Made by a program: the position numbers and the translations under genes
Shown here: piece by piece, positions 17,079 to 25,665 of the stretch
Position numbering within the stretch: the stretch's first letter is position 1
Layout of the letters: every line of letters begins with the position of its first letter
The notes under the pieces: model-generated
The model's input: only the letters and a program-made list of their open reading frames with translations
What the model was told of the DNA's origin: nothing
The model's database searches: none
Source: Pseudomonas putida
GTDB lineage: Bacteria > Pseudomonadota > Gammaproteobacteria > Pseudomonadales > Pseudomonadaceae
Length of the DNA stretch: 64,000 nucleotides
NCBI GenBank assembly: GCA_029953615.1
Contig: CP124529.1
Span: 4,030,501 to 4,094,500 of the forward strand
Direction of reading: 5' to 3'

Positions 17079-17614
17079 GGCAGCATGCGCAGCAGTGTGT
17101 TGTCGCGCTGCACATAGTGATGATACAGCCCGGCCAGCGCGTGCAGGCCGATCAGCCAGTAGCCCCAGCTGCCGATGCGTTCATGCCAGCCTTTGATGAA
17201 CTTGGCCTGGTCCGGGTTCGGGCCGATCAGGTGCGGCAGCTCCAGGCCGAAGAACGGCACCGGTTTGTCGGCGGCGCTGAGGATAAGCCAGCCGGCCAGC
17301 GGCAGGATGATCATCAGCAGGTACAAAGCCAGGTGCATCAAGTGCCCGAGGCCGGTCTGCCAGGCCGCAGGCTTGGGCACGATGGGCGGGGTCGGGCGGC
17401 TCAGGCGGATGGCCAGGCGCAGCCAGACCAGCACGAACACGCTGAGCCCAAGCATGAAGTGCAGATCTTTCATCAGGTTGCGTTCGACGCTGTCCTTGGG
17501 GAACAGCCCACGCAGTTCGATAAGGGCGTACACCGCGGCCAGCAGCACCAGCATCAGCCAGTGCAGGGCAATGGAAAGGCGCGCGTAATGGGTCGCGGGG
17601 GTGGATGAAACCAT
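17069..17614 (-). CDS. Cytochrome b561 family membrane protein
   Basis: 181 residues with four hydrophobic helices and helix-borne histidines expected to bind two b hemes (LSIALHWLMLVLL, KDLHFMLGLSVFV, LGHLMHLALYLLM, YWLIGLHALAGLYHHY). This is the bacterial CybB type, a superoxide:quinone oxidoreductase in E. coli. It is a single gene convergent with the D-cysteine desulfhydrase-like gene. Confidence 0.88.
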   Translation of the reverse strand: MVSSTPATHYARLSIALHWLMLVLLAAVYALIELRGLFPKDSVERNLMKDLHFMLGLSVFVLVWLRLAIRLSRPTPPIVPKPAAWQTGLGHLMHLALYLLMIILPLAGWLILSAADKPVPFFGLELPHLIGPNPDQAKFIKGWHERIGSWGYWLIGLHALAGLYHHYVQRDNTLLRMLPYK

Positions 17615-17729
17615 GATCGGTCCTCGTCATCAGGTCGGAATGGCGCTCTTGCTGGCGCTCAGGTAGTACTGTAATGGCTATCGGGGAACGGATTTTTGCT
17701 CTGGGTCTGTGAAAATTGTGTTGTCTGCA

Positions 17730-17826
17730 CCGGCCTCTTCGCGGGCTTGCCCGCTCCCACAGGTACTGCACAGCCTTCAGAATCTGTGCTGTATCTGTGG
17801 GAGCGGGCAAGCCCGCGAAGAGGCCG
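17730..17826. repeat. Inverted pair of REP elements
   Basis: CCTCTTCGCGGGCTTGCCCG, continuing into CTCCCACAGG, and its reverse complement (GTGGGAGCGGGCAAGCCCGC, continuing into GAAGAGG) flank about 30 unique bases between the cytochrome b561 promoter side and the 3' end of the DUF1853 gene. Confidence 0.88.
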
Positions 17827-17838
17827 GAACTGCTGGCA

Positions 17839-18771
17839 TCATGCCTCGGGAGTAAATGGCCAAGTGTCAGCCACCAGAAACACCCGCTCGGCCTCCTGCC
17901 AGCCGCCATCAGCCTCTTGCTCCAACCTCACCAGCAACTGCGCAGGAGCCTGCCGCTGCAGCACATGCAGCCACGCCGCAAACTGCTCCATCGGCCAGCA
18001 GTCGTTCGCCTCGACCCGCGCCGGCGCCAGCCAGGCATGCCGTTGCAGCGGTTGCCATCGCTCACCCTCGCCCATGATCCAGTCCCGCCGCCGTACCCAG
18101 CGCCCGCGCAAGTGCTGCGGGTTGGCGCCCTGCGGTGGCTGCGCATGCCCAGGCCACGGGTAGAACAGATAACCACCCAGCCACACATGCGCCTGCACCT
18201 CCTCCACACCCAGTTGCGCCAGCACCTCGCGGCTGTGCGCCCCCGCCGACATGGGCAACTGGTGCCGCGTCAGGTGCGCCAGTTTGCTACCCAGGCGGTC
18301 ATGGCAGCCCGGCCCCAGCCAGGCTTGCGGGTCGTGCCCGGCGTGCTCCGGGCCCAGGTACAGCTTGATCGCCAACTCCAGGTGGTGCACGCCGTCGCGG
18401 TCGCGCAGCACCACGTCCAGCTCGCCCAAGGTGCGCCCGCCGTCGCGAATCGCCAGATTGGCCGCCAGCAGTTCGATGCCCGGCGCCTGGCCCAGGGCGA
18501 ATTGCCACAGGCGTTCGTAGTAATGCCCCAACCGCCGACTGCCCAGTTGCGCCAGCCAGTCGCGCAATGGCCGGTCATCGTCATCCAGCGCCTGCAGCCA
18601 GTTTGCGAGGTGCTGCGGCTGGTCGGCCCACAGGCTGCCCGCCAGCGGGTGGCGCTGGGGGCAGGGCGGGGCGCTGAGCAACGGGGGCGACAGCAGGGCC
18701 CAGGCCAGGTCGCGCACGGTGGGACGGCGTAGCTGCCGGGGCAGGTGATGGAGCAGGGCGAATGGCATCAT
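17839..18771 (-). CDS. DUF1853 family protein, possible PD-(D/E)xK-type nuclease fold
   Basis: 310 residues, the usual DUF1853 length. The conserved core is RLGHYYERLWQFAL, then GELDVVLRD and HLELAIKLYL. An Asp in the first strand followed by an E-x-K-like element (ELAIK) is the pattern of PD-(D/E)xK nuclease folds, so a nuclease or nucleic-acid role is possible, though untested. No signal peptide or membrane helix is seen. It is divergent from nadK, with an 88-base gap. Confidence 0.75.
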   Translation of the reverse strand: MMPFALLHHLPRQLRRPTVRDLAWALLSPPLLSAPPCPQRHPLAGSLWADQPQHLANWLQALDDDDRPLRDWLAQLGSRRLGHYYERLWQFALGQAPGIELLAANLAIRDGGRTLGELDVVLRDRDGVHHLELAIKLYLGPEHAGHDPQAWLGPGCHDRLGSKLAHLTRHQLPMSAGAHSREVLAQLGVEEVQAHVWLGGYLFYPWPGHAQPPQGANPQHLRGRWVRRRDWIMGEGERWQPLQRHAWLAPARVEANDCWPMEQFAAWLHVLQRQAPAQLLVRLEQEADGGWQEAERVFLVADTWPFTPEA

Positions 18772-18859
18772 CCTGCGAGCATAGCCGGTTTGCCGCTACC
18801 CGGTGGTTTCGCCCATAATCGCGGCATAGTCACCCGCCGCAGAGCCTCGCAGGAGCCCC

Positions 18860-19750
18860 ATGGAGCAATTTCGCAATATCGGTATCATCGGCCGCCTTGG
18901 CAGCTCCCAGGTGCTCGACACCATTCGCCGACTGAAAAAATTCCTCCTCGAGCGCCACCTGCACGTGATCCTCGAGGACACCATCGCCGAGGTGCTGCCC
19001 GGCCATGGCCTGCAAACCTCCACCCGCAAGCTGCTGGGCGAGGTCTGTGATCTGGTCATCGTGGTCGGCGGCGACGGTAGCCTGCTGGGCGCCGCCCGCG
19101 CCCTGGCCCGGCACAACATTCCGGTGCTGGGCATCAACCGTGGCAACCTGGGCTTCCTTACCGACATTCGCCCCGACGAGCTGGAAGAGAAGGTTGCCGA
19201 AGTACTCGACGGCCACTATCTGGTGGAAAACCGCTTCCTGCTGCAGGCCGAGGTGCGCCGCCATAACGAAGCCATTGGCCAGGGTGATGCGTTGAACGAC
19301 GTGGTGCTGCACCCGGGCAAGTCCACGCGCATGATCGAGTTCGAGATCTACATCGATGGCCAGTTCGTCTGCAGCCAGAAGGCCGACGGCCTGATCGTCG
19401 CCACTCCCACCGGCTCCACCGCCTACGCGCTGTCGGCCGGGGGGCCGATCATGCACCCCAAGCTCGACGCTATCGTCATCGTGCCGATGTACCCGCACAC
19501 CCTGTCGGGCCGGCCAATCGTGGTCGACGGCAACAGCGAGCTGAAGATCGTGGTGTCCAAGGACCTGCAGATCTACCCGCAAGTGTCCTGTGACGGCCAG
19601 AACCACTTCACCTGCGCCCCCGGCGACACCATCACGGTGAGCAAGAAACCGCAGAAGCTACGCCTGATCCACCCACTGGACCACAATTACTACGAGGTCT
19701 GCCGCACCAAGCTCGGCTGGGGCAGCCGTCTGGGAAGCAGGGACGACTGA
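18860..19750 (+). CDS. nadK: NAD kinase
   Basis: 296 residues, the normal NadK length in Pseudomonas. The kinase makes NADP from NAD and ATP or polyphosphate. VVGGDGSLLGAAR (GGDG near residues 69-72), INRGNLGFLTD and the second conserved block DGLIVATPTGSTAYALSAGG are all present. The stop overlaps the start of the next gene (TGATG), and the next three genes are similarly coupled, so nadK heads a compact operon with the metallophosphatase, rhomboid protease and YeaC genes. Confidence 0.97.
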   Translation: MEQFRNIGIIGRLGSSQVLDTIRRLKKFLLERHLHVILEDTIAEVLPGHGLQTSTRKLLGEVCDLVIVVGGDGSLLGAARALARHNIPVLGINRGNLGFLTDIRPDELEEKVAEVLDGHYLVENRFLLQAEVRRHNEAIGQGDALNDVVLHPGKSTRMIEFEIYIDGQFVCSQKADGLIVATPTGSTAYALSAGGPIMHPKLDAIVIVPMYPHTLSGRPIVVDGNSELKIVVSKDLQIYPQVSCDGQNHFTCAPGDTITVSKKPQKLRLIHPLDHNYYEVCRTKLGWGSRLGSRDD

Positions 19751-20721
19751 TGCTCGATCCGGCGCGTAGTTTCGACATCATCGGTGACGTGCACGGTTGT
19801 GCGCTGACCCTTGAACGCCTGCTCGACGCCCTCGGTTACAAGCGTGTGGCCGGTGTCTGGCGCCACCCGCGGCGCCAGGCGCTGTTCCTTGGCGACATCG
19901 TCGACCGCGGGCCACGCATTCGCGAGGCATTGCACATCGTCCACGACATGGTCGAGGCCGGCCAGGCGTTCTGCATCATGGGCAACCACGAGTACAACGC
20001 CCTGGGCTGGGTCACTCCGGCACTGCCCGGCAGCGGCAAGGCCTTTGTACGTGAACACACGCCGCGTCACGCCCGGCTGATCGACGAAACCCTGACCCAG
20101 TTCGCCCACCACCCCGCGGACTGGCACGACTTCGTCAACTGGTTCTACGAACTGCCATTGTTCGTCGACGCCGGGCGCTTCCGCCTGGTGCATGCCTGCT
20201 GGGACCCACGGCTGATCGAGCCGCTGCGCCAGCTGTACCCCGACGGGCGCATCGACGAGCACTTCATCCAGGCCTCGGCGGTGACCGGCAGTTTTGCCGC
20301 CACCGTGTGCAACCGCCTGCTGCGCGGCACCGACATGCGCCTGCCGGACGGCCTGACCCTGACTGGCGGCGACGGCCTGACCCGCGCCTTTTTCCGCACC
20401 AAGTTCTGGGAAGAAGACCCGCAAACCTATGGCGACATCGTGTTCCAGCCCGATGCCCTGCCCGCGGAAGTGGCCAGCACCCCGCTCAGCCATAGCCAGA
20501 AAAACGCCTTGCTGCGCTATGCCGAAGACGAGCCGATGCTGTTCGTCGGCCATTACTGGCGCAGCGGCCGCCCGGCGCCGATCCGCGCCAACCTGGCCTG
20601 CCTCGACTACAGCGCCGTGCTCTACGGCAAGCTGGCTGCCTACCGGCTGGATGATGAAACCCGCATCGACCCGCACAAGTTCGTCTGGGTCGACGTCGAC
20701 CGCCCGCAGGCCAACCAATGA
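19750..20721 (+). CDS. Calcineurin-like metallophosphoesterase
   Basis: 323 residues. The metal-binding motifs of the family are seen in order: GDVHGC (Asp13, His15), LGDIVDRGP (48-55) and MGNHEYN (77-83), with a later GHYW near the C-terminus. It resembles serine/threonine protein phosphatase and diadenosine tetraphosphatase relatives but carries an extended middle region. It is translationally coupled to nadK upstream and to the rhomboid gene downstream (4-base overlap). The substrate is unknown. Confidence 0.87.
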   Translation: MLDPARSFDIIGDVHGCALTLERLLDALGYKRVAGVWRHPRRQALFLGDIVDRGPRIREALHIVHDMVEAGQAFCIMGNHEYNALGWVTPALPGSGKAFVREHTPRHARLIDETLTQFAHHPADWHDFVNWFYELPLFVDAGRFRLVHACWDPRLIEPLRQLYPDGRIDEHFIQASAVTGSFAATVCNRLLRGTDMRLPDGLTLTGGDGLTRAFFRTKFWEEDPQTYGDIVFQPDALPAEVASTPLSHSQKNALLRYAEDEPMLFVGHYWRSGRPAPIRANLACLDYSAVLYGKLAAYRLDDETRIDPHKFVWVDVDRPQANQ

Positions 20722-21605
20722 ACGTTATCGAAGTGATGCGCCTGCCGCTGTCGGTCGACCTCAGTGGCTTCGTCCAGCTGCTGCAGCGCCTGCAGGTGCC
20801 GCACCGGGTCAGCGAGGAGGGTGATGCCCAGGTGCTCTGGGCCCCCGATACCCTGGCCGAAGACGTCCGCGAACTCTACCAGCGCTACCCCGACGGCAAC
20901 GCCGACCTTGAGCTCGCTGCGGCCCCTGTGGGAGCGGGCGCGCCCGCGAATGCCCCCACACAGCCCTCCCTGGCAGACCAGGCCAAAGCCTGCAAGATCA
21001 CCACCCTGACCCTGCTGCTGTGCTTCATCGTCGCCGGCCTCACCGGCCTGGGCGACAACTTCACCACCATCAGCTGGTTCACCTTCCTCGACTTCCGCGT
21101 CCAGGGCGACTACCTGTACTTCAGCCCGCTGGCGCAAAGCCTGGACGAAGGCCAGTGGTGGCGCCTGGTATCGCCCATGCTGCTGCACTTCGGCGTGCTG
21201 CATCTGGCCATGAACAGCCTGTGGTTCTGGGAGCTGGGCAAACGCATCGAACTGCGCCAGGGCCCGTGGGCGCTGCTGGGCCTGACCCTGCTGTTCAGCC
21301 TGGTGTCCAACCTGGCCCAGCACTACAGCAGCGGGCCGAGCCTGTTCGGTGGCCTGTCCGGTGTGCTGTACGGCCTGCTCGGGCATATCTGGCTGTTCCA
21401 GTGGCTGGCGCCAAACCGTTACTTCAACCTGCCCAAGGGCGTGCTGGTGATGATGCTGATCTGGCTGGTGGTGTGCCTGAGCGGCGTGATCGACACCCTG
21501 GGCCTTGGCCAGATCGCCAACGCCGCCCACGTCGGCGGGCTGCTCATCGGATGCCTGACCGGGCTCTTGGGTGGGGCGCTGGCGCGGCGTAAACTGTCGG
21601 CTTGA
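20718..21605 (+). CDS. Rhomboid-family intramembrane serine protease
   Basis: 295 residues. An N-terminal soluble domain (1-68) is followed by a linker of about 25 residues and six membrane helices from about residue 94. The catalytic dyad is the Ser of FGGLSGVLYG (near residue 213) and the His of NAAHVGGLL (near 271); HFGVLHLAMNSLWFWELG supplies the conserved loop histidine/Asn of GlpG-like rhomboids. The linker AAPVGAGAPANAPTQPS is encoded by a REP element inserted in frame. The gene overlaps the metallophosphatase gene by 4 bases. Cleavage targets are unknown. Confidence 0.92.
   Translation: MNVIEVMRLPLSVDLSGFVQLLQRLQVPHRVSEEGDAQVLWAPDTLAEDVRELYQRYPDGNADLELAAAPVGAGAPANAPTQPSLADQAKACKITTLTLLLCFIVAGLTGLGDNFTTISWFTFLDFRVQGDYLYFSPLAQSLDEGQWWRLVSPMLLHFGVLHLAMNSLWFWELGKRIELRQGPWALLGLTLLFSLVSNLAQHYSSGPSLFGGLSGVLYGLLGHIWLFQWLAPNRYFNLPKGVLVMMLIWLVVCLSGVIDTLGLGQIANAAHVGGLLIGCLTGLLGGALARRKLSA
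20921..20965 (+). repeat. REP-like element inside the rhomboid coding sequence
   Basis: CCCTGTGGGAGCGGGCGCGC, followed by CCGCGAATGCCCCCACACAG, has the same core as the intergenic REP units (compare 30947-30975). It is read in frame as a proline/alanine/glycine linker between the two domains of the protease. Confidence 0.8.
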
Positions 21606-21618
21606 ATCAGGAGACACT

Positions 21619-21879
21619 ATGTCCACTTTCGCGCAAATGATCGAAAACATCACCCCGGAAATCTACCAGAGCCTGAAGCTGGCCGTGGAAATCGGCAAAT
21701 GGTCGGACGGCCGCAAGCTCACCGCCGAACAGAAAGAGCTGTCGCTGCAGGCAGTGATCGCCTGGGAAATGAAAAACCTGCCCGAAGACCAGCGCACCGG
21801 TTACATGGGCCCGCAGGAGTGCGCGTCGAAGTCTGCACCGATCGCCAACATTCTGTTCAAGTCGGACTCGGTACATTGA
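21619..21879 (+). CDS. DUF1315 family protein (YeaC-like)
   Basis: 86 residues from ATG 21619, preceded by CAGGAGAC (a strong ribosome site). MIENITPEIYQSLKLAVEIG, KWSDGRKLTAEQ and KNLPEDQRTGYM match the small YeaC/DUF1315 family conserved in gammaproteobacteria. It is acidic, soluble and of unknown function. It follows the rhomboid gene by 13 bases and overlaps the next gene at TTGA. Confidence 0.88.
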   Translation: MSTFAQMIENITPEIYQSLKLAVEIGKWSDGRKLTAEQKELSLQAVIAWEMKNLPEDQRTGYMGPQECASKSAPIANILFKSDSVH

Positions 21880-22706
21880 TCGAACTCGCTCGTGGCTCGT
21901 TGAGCAAGATGGCGGTCAGCCTGCAGGCGCCGGTGGTGCAGTACAGCTTCCGCCTGGATGACACGCAAGTGCCGGTCAACCCGCTGATCGGCCAGCGCCT
22001 GCGCCTGGAATACCTCGGCGCCATCCACTGCAGCCATTGTGGCAAGCGCACCAAGACCAGCTTCAGCCAGGGTTATTGCTACCCGTGCATGACCAGGCTG
22101 GCCCAGTGCGACGTCTGCATCATGGCCCCGGAAAAGTGCCACTACGACGCCGGCACCTGCCGCGAACCGTCGTGGGGTGAACAGTTCTGCATGACCGACC
22201 ATGTCGTCTACCTGGCCAACTCGTCGGGGATCAAGGTCGGTATTACCCGCGCCACCCAGCTGCCCACCCGCTGGCTCGACCAGGGCGCCAGCCAGGCCCT
22301 GCCGATCCTGCGTGTGGCCACCCGCCAGCAATCCGGCCTGGTCGAGGACTTGCTGCGCAGCCAGGTGCCGGACCGCACCAACTGGCGCACCCTGCTCAAG
22401 GGCGACGCCGAGGAGCTCGACCTGGTTGCCATTCGTGAACAGGTCTTCGATGCCTGCACCGCTGGCCTGGGCGAACTGCAAGGCCGCTTTGGCCTGCAGG
22501 CGATCCAGCCGCTGCGCGACGCCGAAGTGGTCCAGATGAAATATCCGGTCGAGGCCTACCCGAAAAAGATCGTCAGCTTCAACCTCGACAAGGACCCGGT
22601 AGTGGAAGGCACGCTGCTGGGCATCAAGGGCCAGTACCTGATCTTCGACACCGGTGTGATCAATATTCGCAAGTACACGGCCTACCAGCTGGCCGTGCTC
22701 CAGTAA
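21876..22706 (+). CDS. DUF2797 family protein, zinc-ribbon plus GIY-YIG-like region
   Basis: About 276 residues. The start is taken as TTG 21876, overlapping the YeaC-like stop, because the conserved N-terminus IELARGSLSKMAVSLQAPV begins there; ATG 21909 is the alternative. Cysteine pairs CSHC, CYPC and CDVC, followed by KCHYDAGTC, suggest a zinc-ribbon module at about residues 50-95. Next comes VVYLANSSGIKVGIT and RWLDQGA, which resemble the core of GIY-YIG nucleases (strand-turn-strand, G-I/T, Arg). DUF2797 has no established function; nucleic-acid binding or cleavage is an inference. Confidence 0.78.
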   Translation: MIELARGSLSKMAVSLQAPVVQYSFRLDDTQVPVNPLIGQRLRLEYLGAIHCSHCGKRTKTSFSQGYCYPCMTRLAQCDVCIMAPEKCHYDAGTCREPSWGEQFCMTDHVVYLANSSGIKVGITRATQLPTRWLDQGASQALPILRVATRQQSGLVEDLLRSQVPDRTNWRTLLKGDAEELDLVAIREQVFDACTAGLGELQGRFGLQAIQPLRDAEVVQMKYPVEAYPKKIVSFNLDKDPVVEGTLLGIKGQYLIFDTGVINIRKYTAYQLAVLQ

Positions 22707-22718
22707 AAGGACCTCTAC

Positions 22719-25376
22719 ATGCGTACCGAACAACCGCAAGTGATCTACCTCAAGGATTACCAGGCGCCCGAGTACCTGATCGACGAGACGCACCTGACCT
22801 TCGAGCTGTTCGAGGACCACACCCTGGTTCACGCGCAACTGGTCATGCGCCGCAACCCGGCACGCGGTGCCGGCCTGCCGCCACTGGAACTCGATGGCCA
22901 GCAGCTGGAGCTGCTGCGCGCCGCGCTGGATGACCAGGAATTGCAGCCGGGTGACTACCAGCTCGACGCCGACAGCCTGACCGTGCAGCCCAAGGCCGAG
23001 CGCTTCACCCTCGATACCAGCGTGAAGATCCACCCCGAGAGCAACACCGCACTGGAAGGCCTGTACAAGTCGGGCAAGATGTTCTGCACCCAGTGCGAGG
23101 CCGAAGGTTTCCGCAAGATCACCTACTACCTCGACCGCCCGGACGTGATGAGCACCTTCACCACCACGGTCATCGCCGAGCAGCATCGCTACCCGGTATT
23201 GCTGAGCAACGGCAACCCGATCGGCAGCGGGCCTGCTGAAGACGGTCGCCACTGGGCAACCTGGGAAGACCCGTTCATGAAGCCGGCCTACCTGTTCGCG
23301 CTGGTGGCCGGCGACCTGTGGTGCGTCGAAGACAGCTTCACCCGCCAGTCCGGCCGCGACGTCACCCTGCGCATCTACGTCGAGCCCGAGAACATCGACA
23401 AGTGCGACCACGCCATGGTCAGCCTGAAGAAGTCCATGCGCTGGGACGAAGAGGTCTATGGCCGCGAGTACGACCTGGACATCTTCATGATCGTCGCAGT
23501 CAACGACTTCAACATGGGCGCCATGGAAAACAAGGGCCTGAACATCTTCAACTCCAGCTGCGTGCTGGCCCGTGCCGAAACGGCTACCGATGCCGCCCAC
23601 CAGCGCGTCGAAGGCGTGGTCGCCCACGAATACTTCCACAACTGGTCGGGCAACCGGGTCACCTGCCGTGACTGGTTCCAGCTGTCGCTGAAGGAAGGCT
23701 TCACGGTGTTCCGCGACGCCGAGTTCAGCGCCGACATGAACTCGCGCACGGTCAAGCGCATCGAGGATGTGGCCTACCTGCGTACCCACCAGTTTGCCGA
23801 AGACGCAGGCCCGATGGCCCACCCGGTACGCCCGGACAGCTTCATCGAGATCTCCAACTTCTACACCCTGACCGTGTACGAGAAGGGCGCCGAAGTGGTG
23901 CGCATGGTGCGTACCTTGCTGGGTGCCGATGGCTTCCGCAAGGGCAGTGACCTGTACTTCGAGCGCCACGATGGCCAGGCGGTGACCACCGACGATTTCA
24001 TCAAGGCCATGGAAGACGCCAACGGCGTCGACTTCACCCAGTTCAAGCGCTGGTACAACCAGGCCGGCACCCCGCGCCTGGACGTCAGCGAGGCCTATGA
24101 TGCGGCCGCGCAGACCTACAGCCTGACATTCCGCCAGAGCTGCCCGCAGACCCCGGACAAGGCCGAAAAACTGCCGTTCGTGATCCCGGTGGAACTGGGC
24201 CTGCTGGACGCCGCAGGCAACGACCTGCCGCTGCAACTGGCCGCTGAAGTTGCGGCGCAGGGCACCAGCCGCGTGCTGTCGGTGACCGAAGCCGAGCAGA
24301 CCTTCACCTTCCAGGGCATCCAGGCCAAGCCGCTGCCGTCGCTGCTGCGTGGTTTCAGCGCACCGGTCAAGCTGAGCTTCCCCTACGACCGCGATCAGCT
24401 GATGTTCCTGATGCAGCATGACAGCGATGGTTTCAACCGTTGGGAGGCGGGGCAGCAGTTGTCGGTGCAGGTGCTGCAGGAGCTGATCGGCCAGCATCAG
24501 CGCGGCGAAGCACTGAAGCTGGACCAGCGTCTGATCACCGCACTTGGCACTGTACTTGGCAACGAGTCGCTGGACCCGGCCATGGTTGCCGAAATGCTCT
24601 CGCTGCCAGGAGAGGCGTACCTTACCGAAATCAGCCAGGTGGCCGATGTGGACGCTATCCATGCCGCCCGCGAATTCGCCCGCCGGCAGATCGCCGAGCA
24701 GCTGTTCGACGCCCTGTGGGCGCGCTACCAGGCCAACCGCGAAGTGTCGCGCAACACCGCCTATGTGGCGTCTGCCGAGCACTTTGCCCGCCGCAGCCTG
24801 CAGAATATCGCGCTGTCGTATCTGATGCAGAGCGGCCAGCCGCAGGTGCTAGAGGCGACCCTGGAGCAGTTCGAGCAGTGCGACAACATGACCGAGCGTT
24901 TGACCGCACTGGCGGTACTGGTCAACTCGCCGTTCGAGGCTGAACGGGCCAAGGCCCTGGAGGCCTTTGCCGAGCACTTCAAGGACAACCCGCTGGTCAT
25001 GGACCAGTGGTTCAGCGTGCAGGCGGCGAGCACGTTGCCGGGCGGGCTGGCGCGGGTCAAGGCGCTGATGCAGCACCCGGCGTTCACCCTGAAGAACCCG
25101 AACAAGGTCCGTGCGCTGATTGGCGCCTTTGCCGGGCAGAACCTGGTCAACTTCCATGCGGCGGATGGCTCGGGGTATCGCTTCCTGGCGGACCTGGTGA
25201 TCGAGCTGAATGCGCTGAACCCGCAGATCGCCTCGCGGCAGCTGGCACCGCTGACTCGCTGGCGCAAGTATGACGCTGCGCGTCAGGCCCTGATGAAGGG
25301 CGAGCTGGAGCGGATTCTGGCTTCTGGCGAGCTGTCCAGTGATGTGTATGAGGTTGTGAGCAAGAGCCTGGCTTGA
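22719..25376 (+). CDS. pepN: Aminopeptidase N (M1 zinc metallopeptidase)
   Basis: 885 residues, normal PepN length. The exopeptidase motif GAMENKGLNIF is followed by the zinc site VVAHEYFHNW (HExxH around residues 302-306) with the third ligand Glu in LKEGFTVFRD 19 residues on. Domain order follows E. coli PepN: N-terminal saddle (YLKDYQAPEYLIDE), thermolysin-like catalytic domain, a beta-sandwich, then a large helical C-terminal domain. A ribosome site AAAAGGAC precedes ATG 22719. It is cytoplasmic and releases N-terminal residues from peptides during protein turnover. It ends just before a REP pair. Confidence 0.97.
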   Translation: MRTEQPQVIYLKDYQAPEYLIDETHLTFELFEDHTLVHAQLVMRRNPARGAGLPPLELDGQQLELLRAALDDQELQPGDYQLDADSLTVQPKAERFTLDTSVKIHPESNTALEGLYKSGKMFCTQCEAEGFRKITYYLDRPDVMSTFTTTVIAEQHRYPVLLSNGNPIGSGPAEDGRHWATWEDPFMKPAYLFALVAGDLWCVEDSFTRQSGRDVTLRIYVEPENIDKCDHAMVSLKKSMRWDEEVYGREYDLDIFMIVAVNDFNMGAMENKGLNIFNSSCVLARAETATDAAHQRVEGVVAHEYFHNWSGNRVTCRDWFQLSLKEGFTVFRDAEFSADMNSRTVKRIEDVAYLRTHQFAEDAGPMAHPVRPDSFIEISNFYTLTVYEKGAEVVRMVRTLLGADGFRKGSDLYFERHDGQAVTTDDFIKAMEDANGVDFTQFKRWYNQAGTPRLDVSEAYDAAAQTYSLTFRQSCPQTPDKAEKLPFVIPVELGLLDAAGNDLPLQLAAEVAAQGTSRVLSVTEAEQTFTFQGIQAKPLPSLLRGFSAPVKLSFPYDRDQLMFLMQHDSDGFNRWEAGQQLSVQVLQELIGQHQRGEALKLDQRLITALGTVLGNESLDPAMVAEMLSLPGEAYLTEISQVADVDAIHAAREFARRQIAEQLFDALWARYQANREVSRNTAYVASAEHFARRSLQNIALSYLMQSGQPQVLEATLEQFEQCDNMTERLTALAVLVNSPFEAERAKALEAFAEHFKDNPLVMDQWFSVQAASTLPGGLARVKALMQHPAFTLKNPNKVRALIGAFAGQNLVNFHAADGSGYRFLADLVIELNALNPQIASRQLAPLTRWRKYDAARQALMKGELERILASGELSSDVYEVVSKSLA

Positions 25377-25385
25377 GGGCCAGAG

Positions 25386-25504
25386 GGGCTGCTTTGCAGC
25401 CCATCGCGACACAAGGCCGCTCCTACAGGGACCCGCGTCAATCCGGCGTTCGCGGTCCCCTGTAGGAGCGGCCTTGTGTCGCGATGGGCCGCACAGCGGC
25501 CCCA
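25386..25504. repeat. Inverted pair of the second REP family
   Basis: GCCCATCGCGACACAAGGCC, continuing into GCTCCTACAGG, and its reverse complement face each other across about 30 bases, flanked by GCTGCTTTGCAGC and GGCCGCACAGCGGCC hairpins. This family differs from the CGGGCTTGCCCG type seen elsewhere; the same arrangement recurs at 29080-29202. Confidence 0.88.
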
Positions 25505-25665
25505 GGCTTTTTCCAGTCGACAACAAAACATAACACCCCGCCCGTTGTATTCCCGCAAACATCCCCGCTACGATCCCTTCAAGCTACTGCAGGCCTCTAG
25601 ATCAGGCTTTTCGCAGGACCTGCAATGCCTTGACCCACCTAACAAGAACACAACAGGGGACAGTC

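Noticed and set aside
21801..24782. A 993-codon open frame on the minus strand opposite pepN
   Set aside because: It mirrors the codon structure of pepN and the DUF2797 gene in GC-rich DNA, has no recognisable domain and is rich in His/Gln/Val typical of antisense frames.
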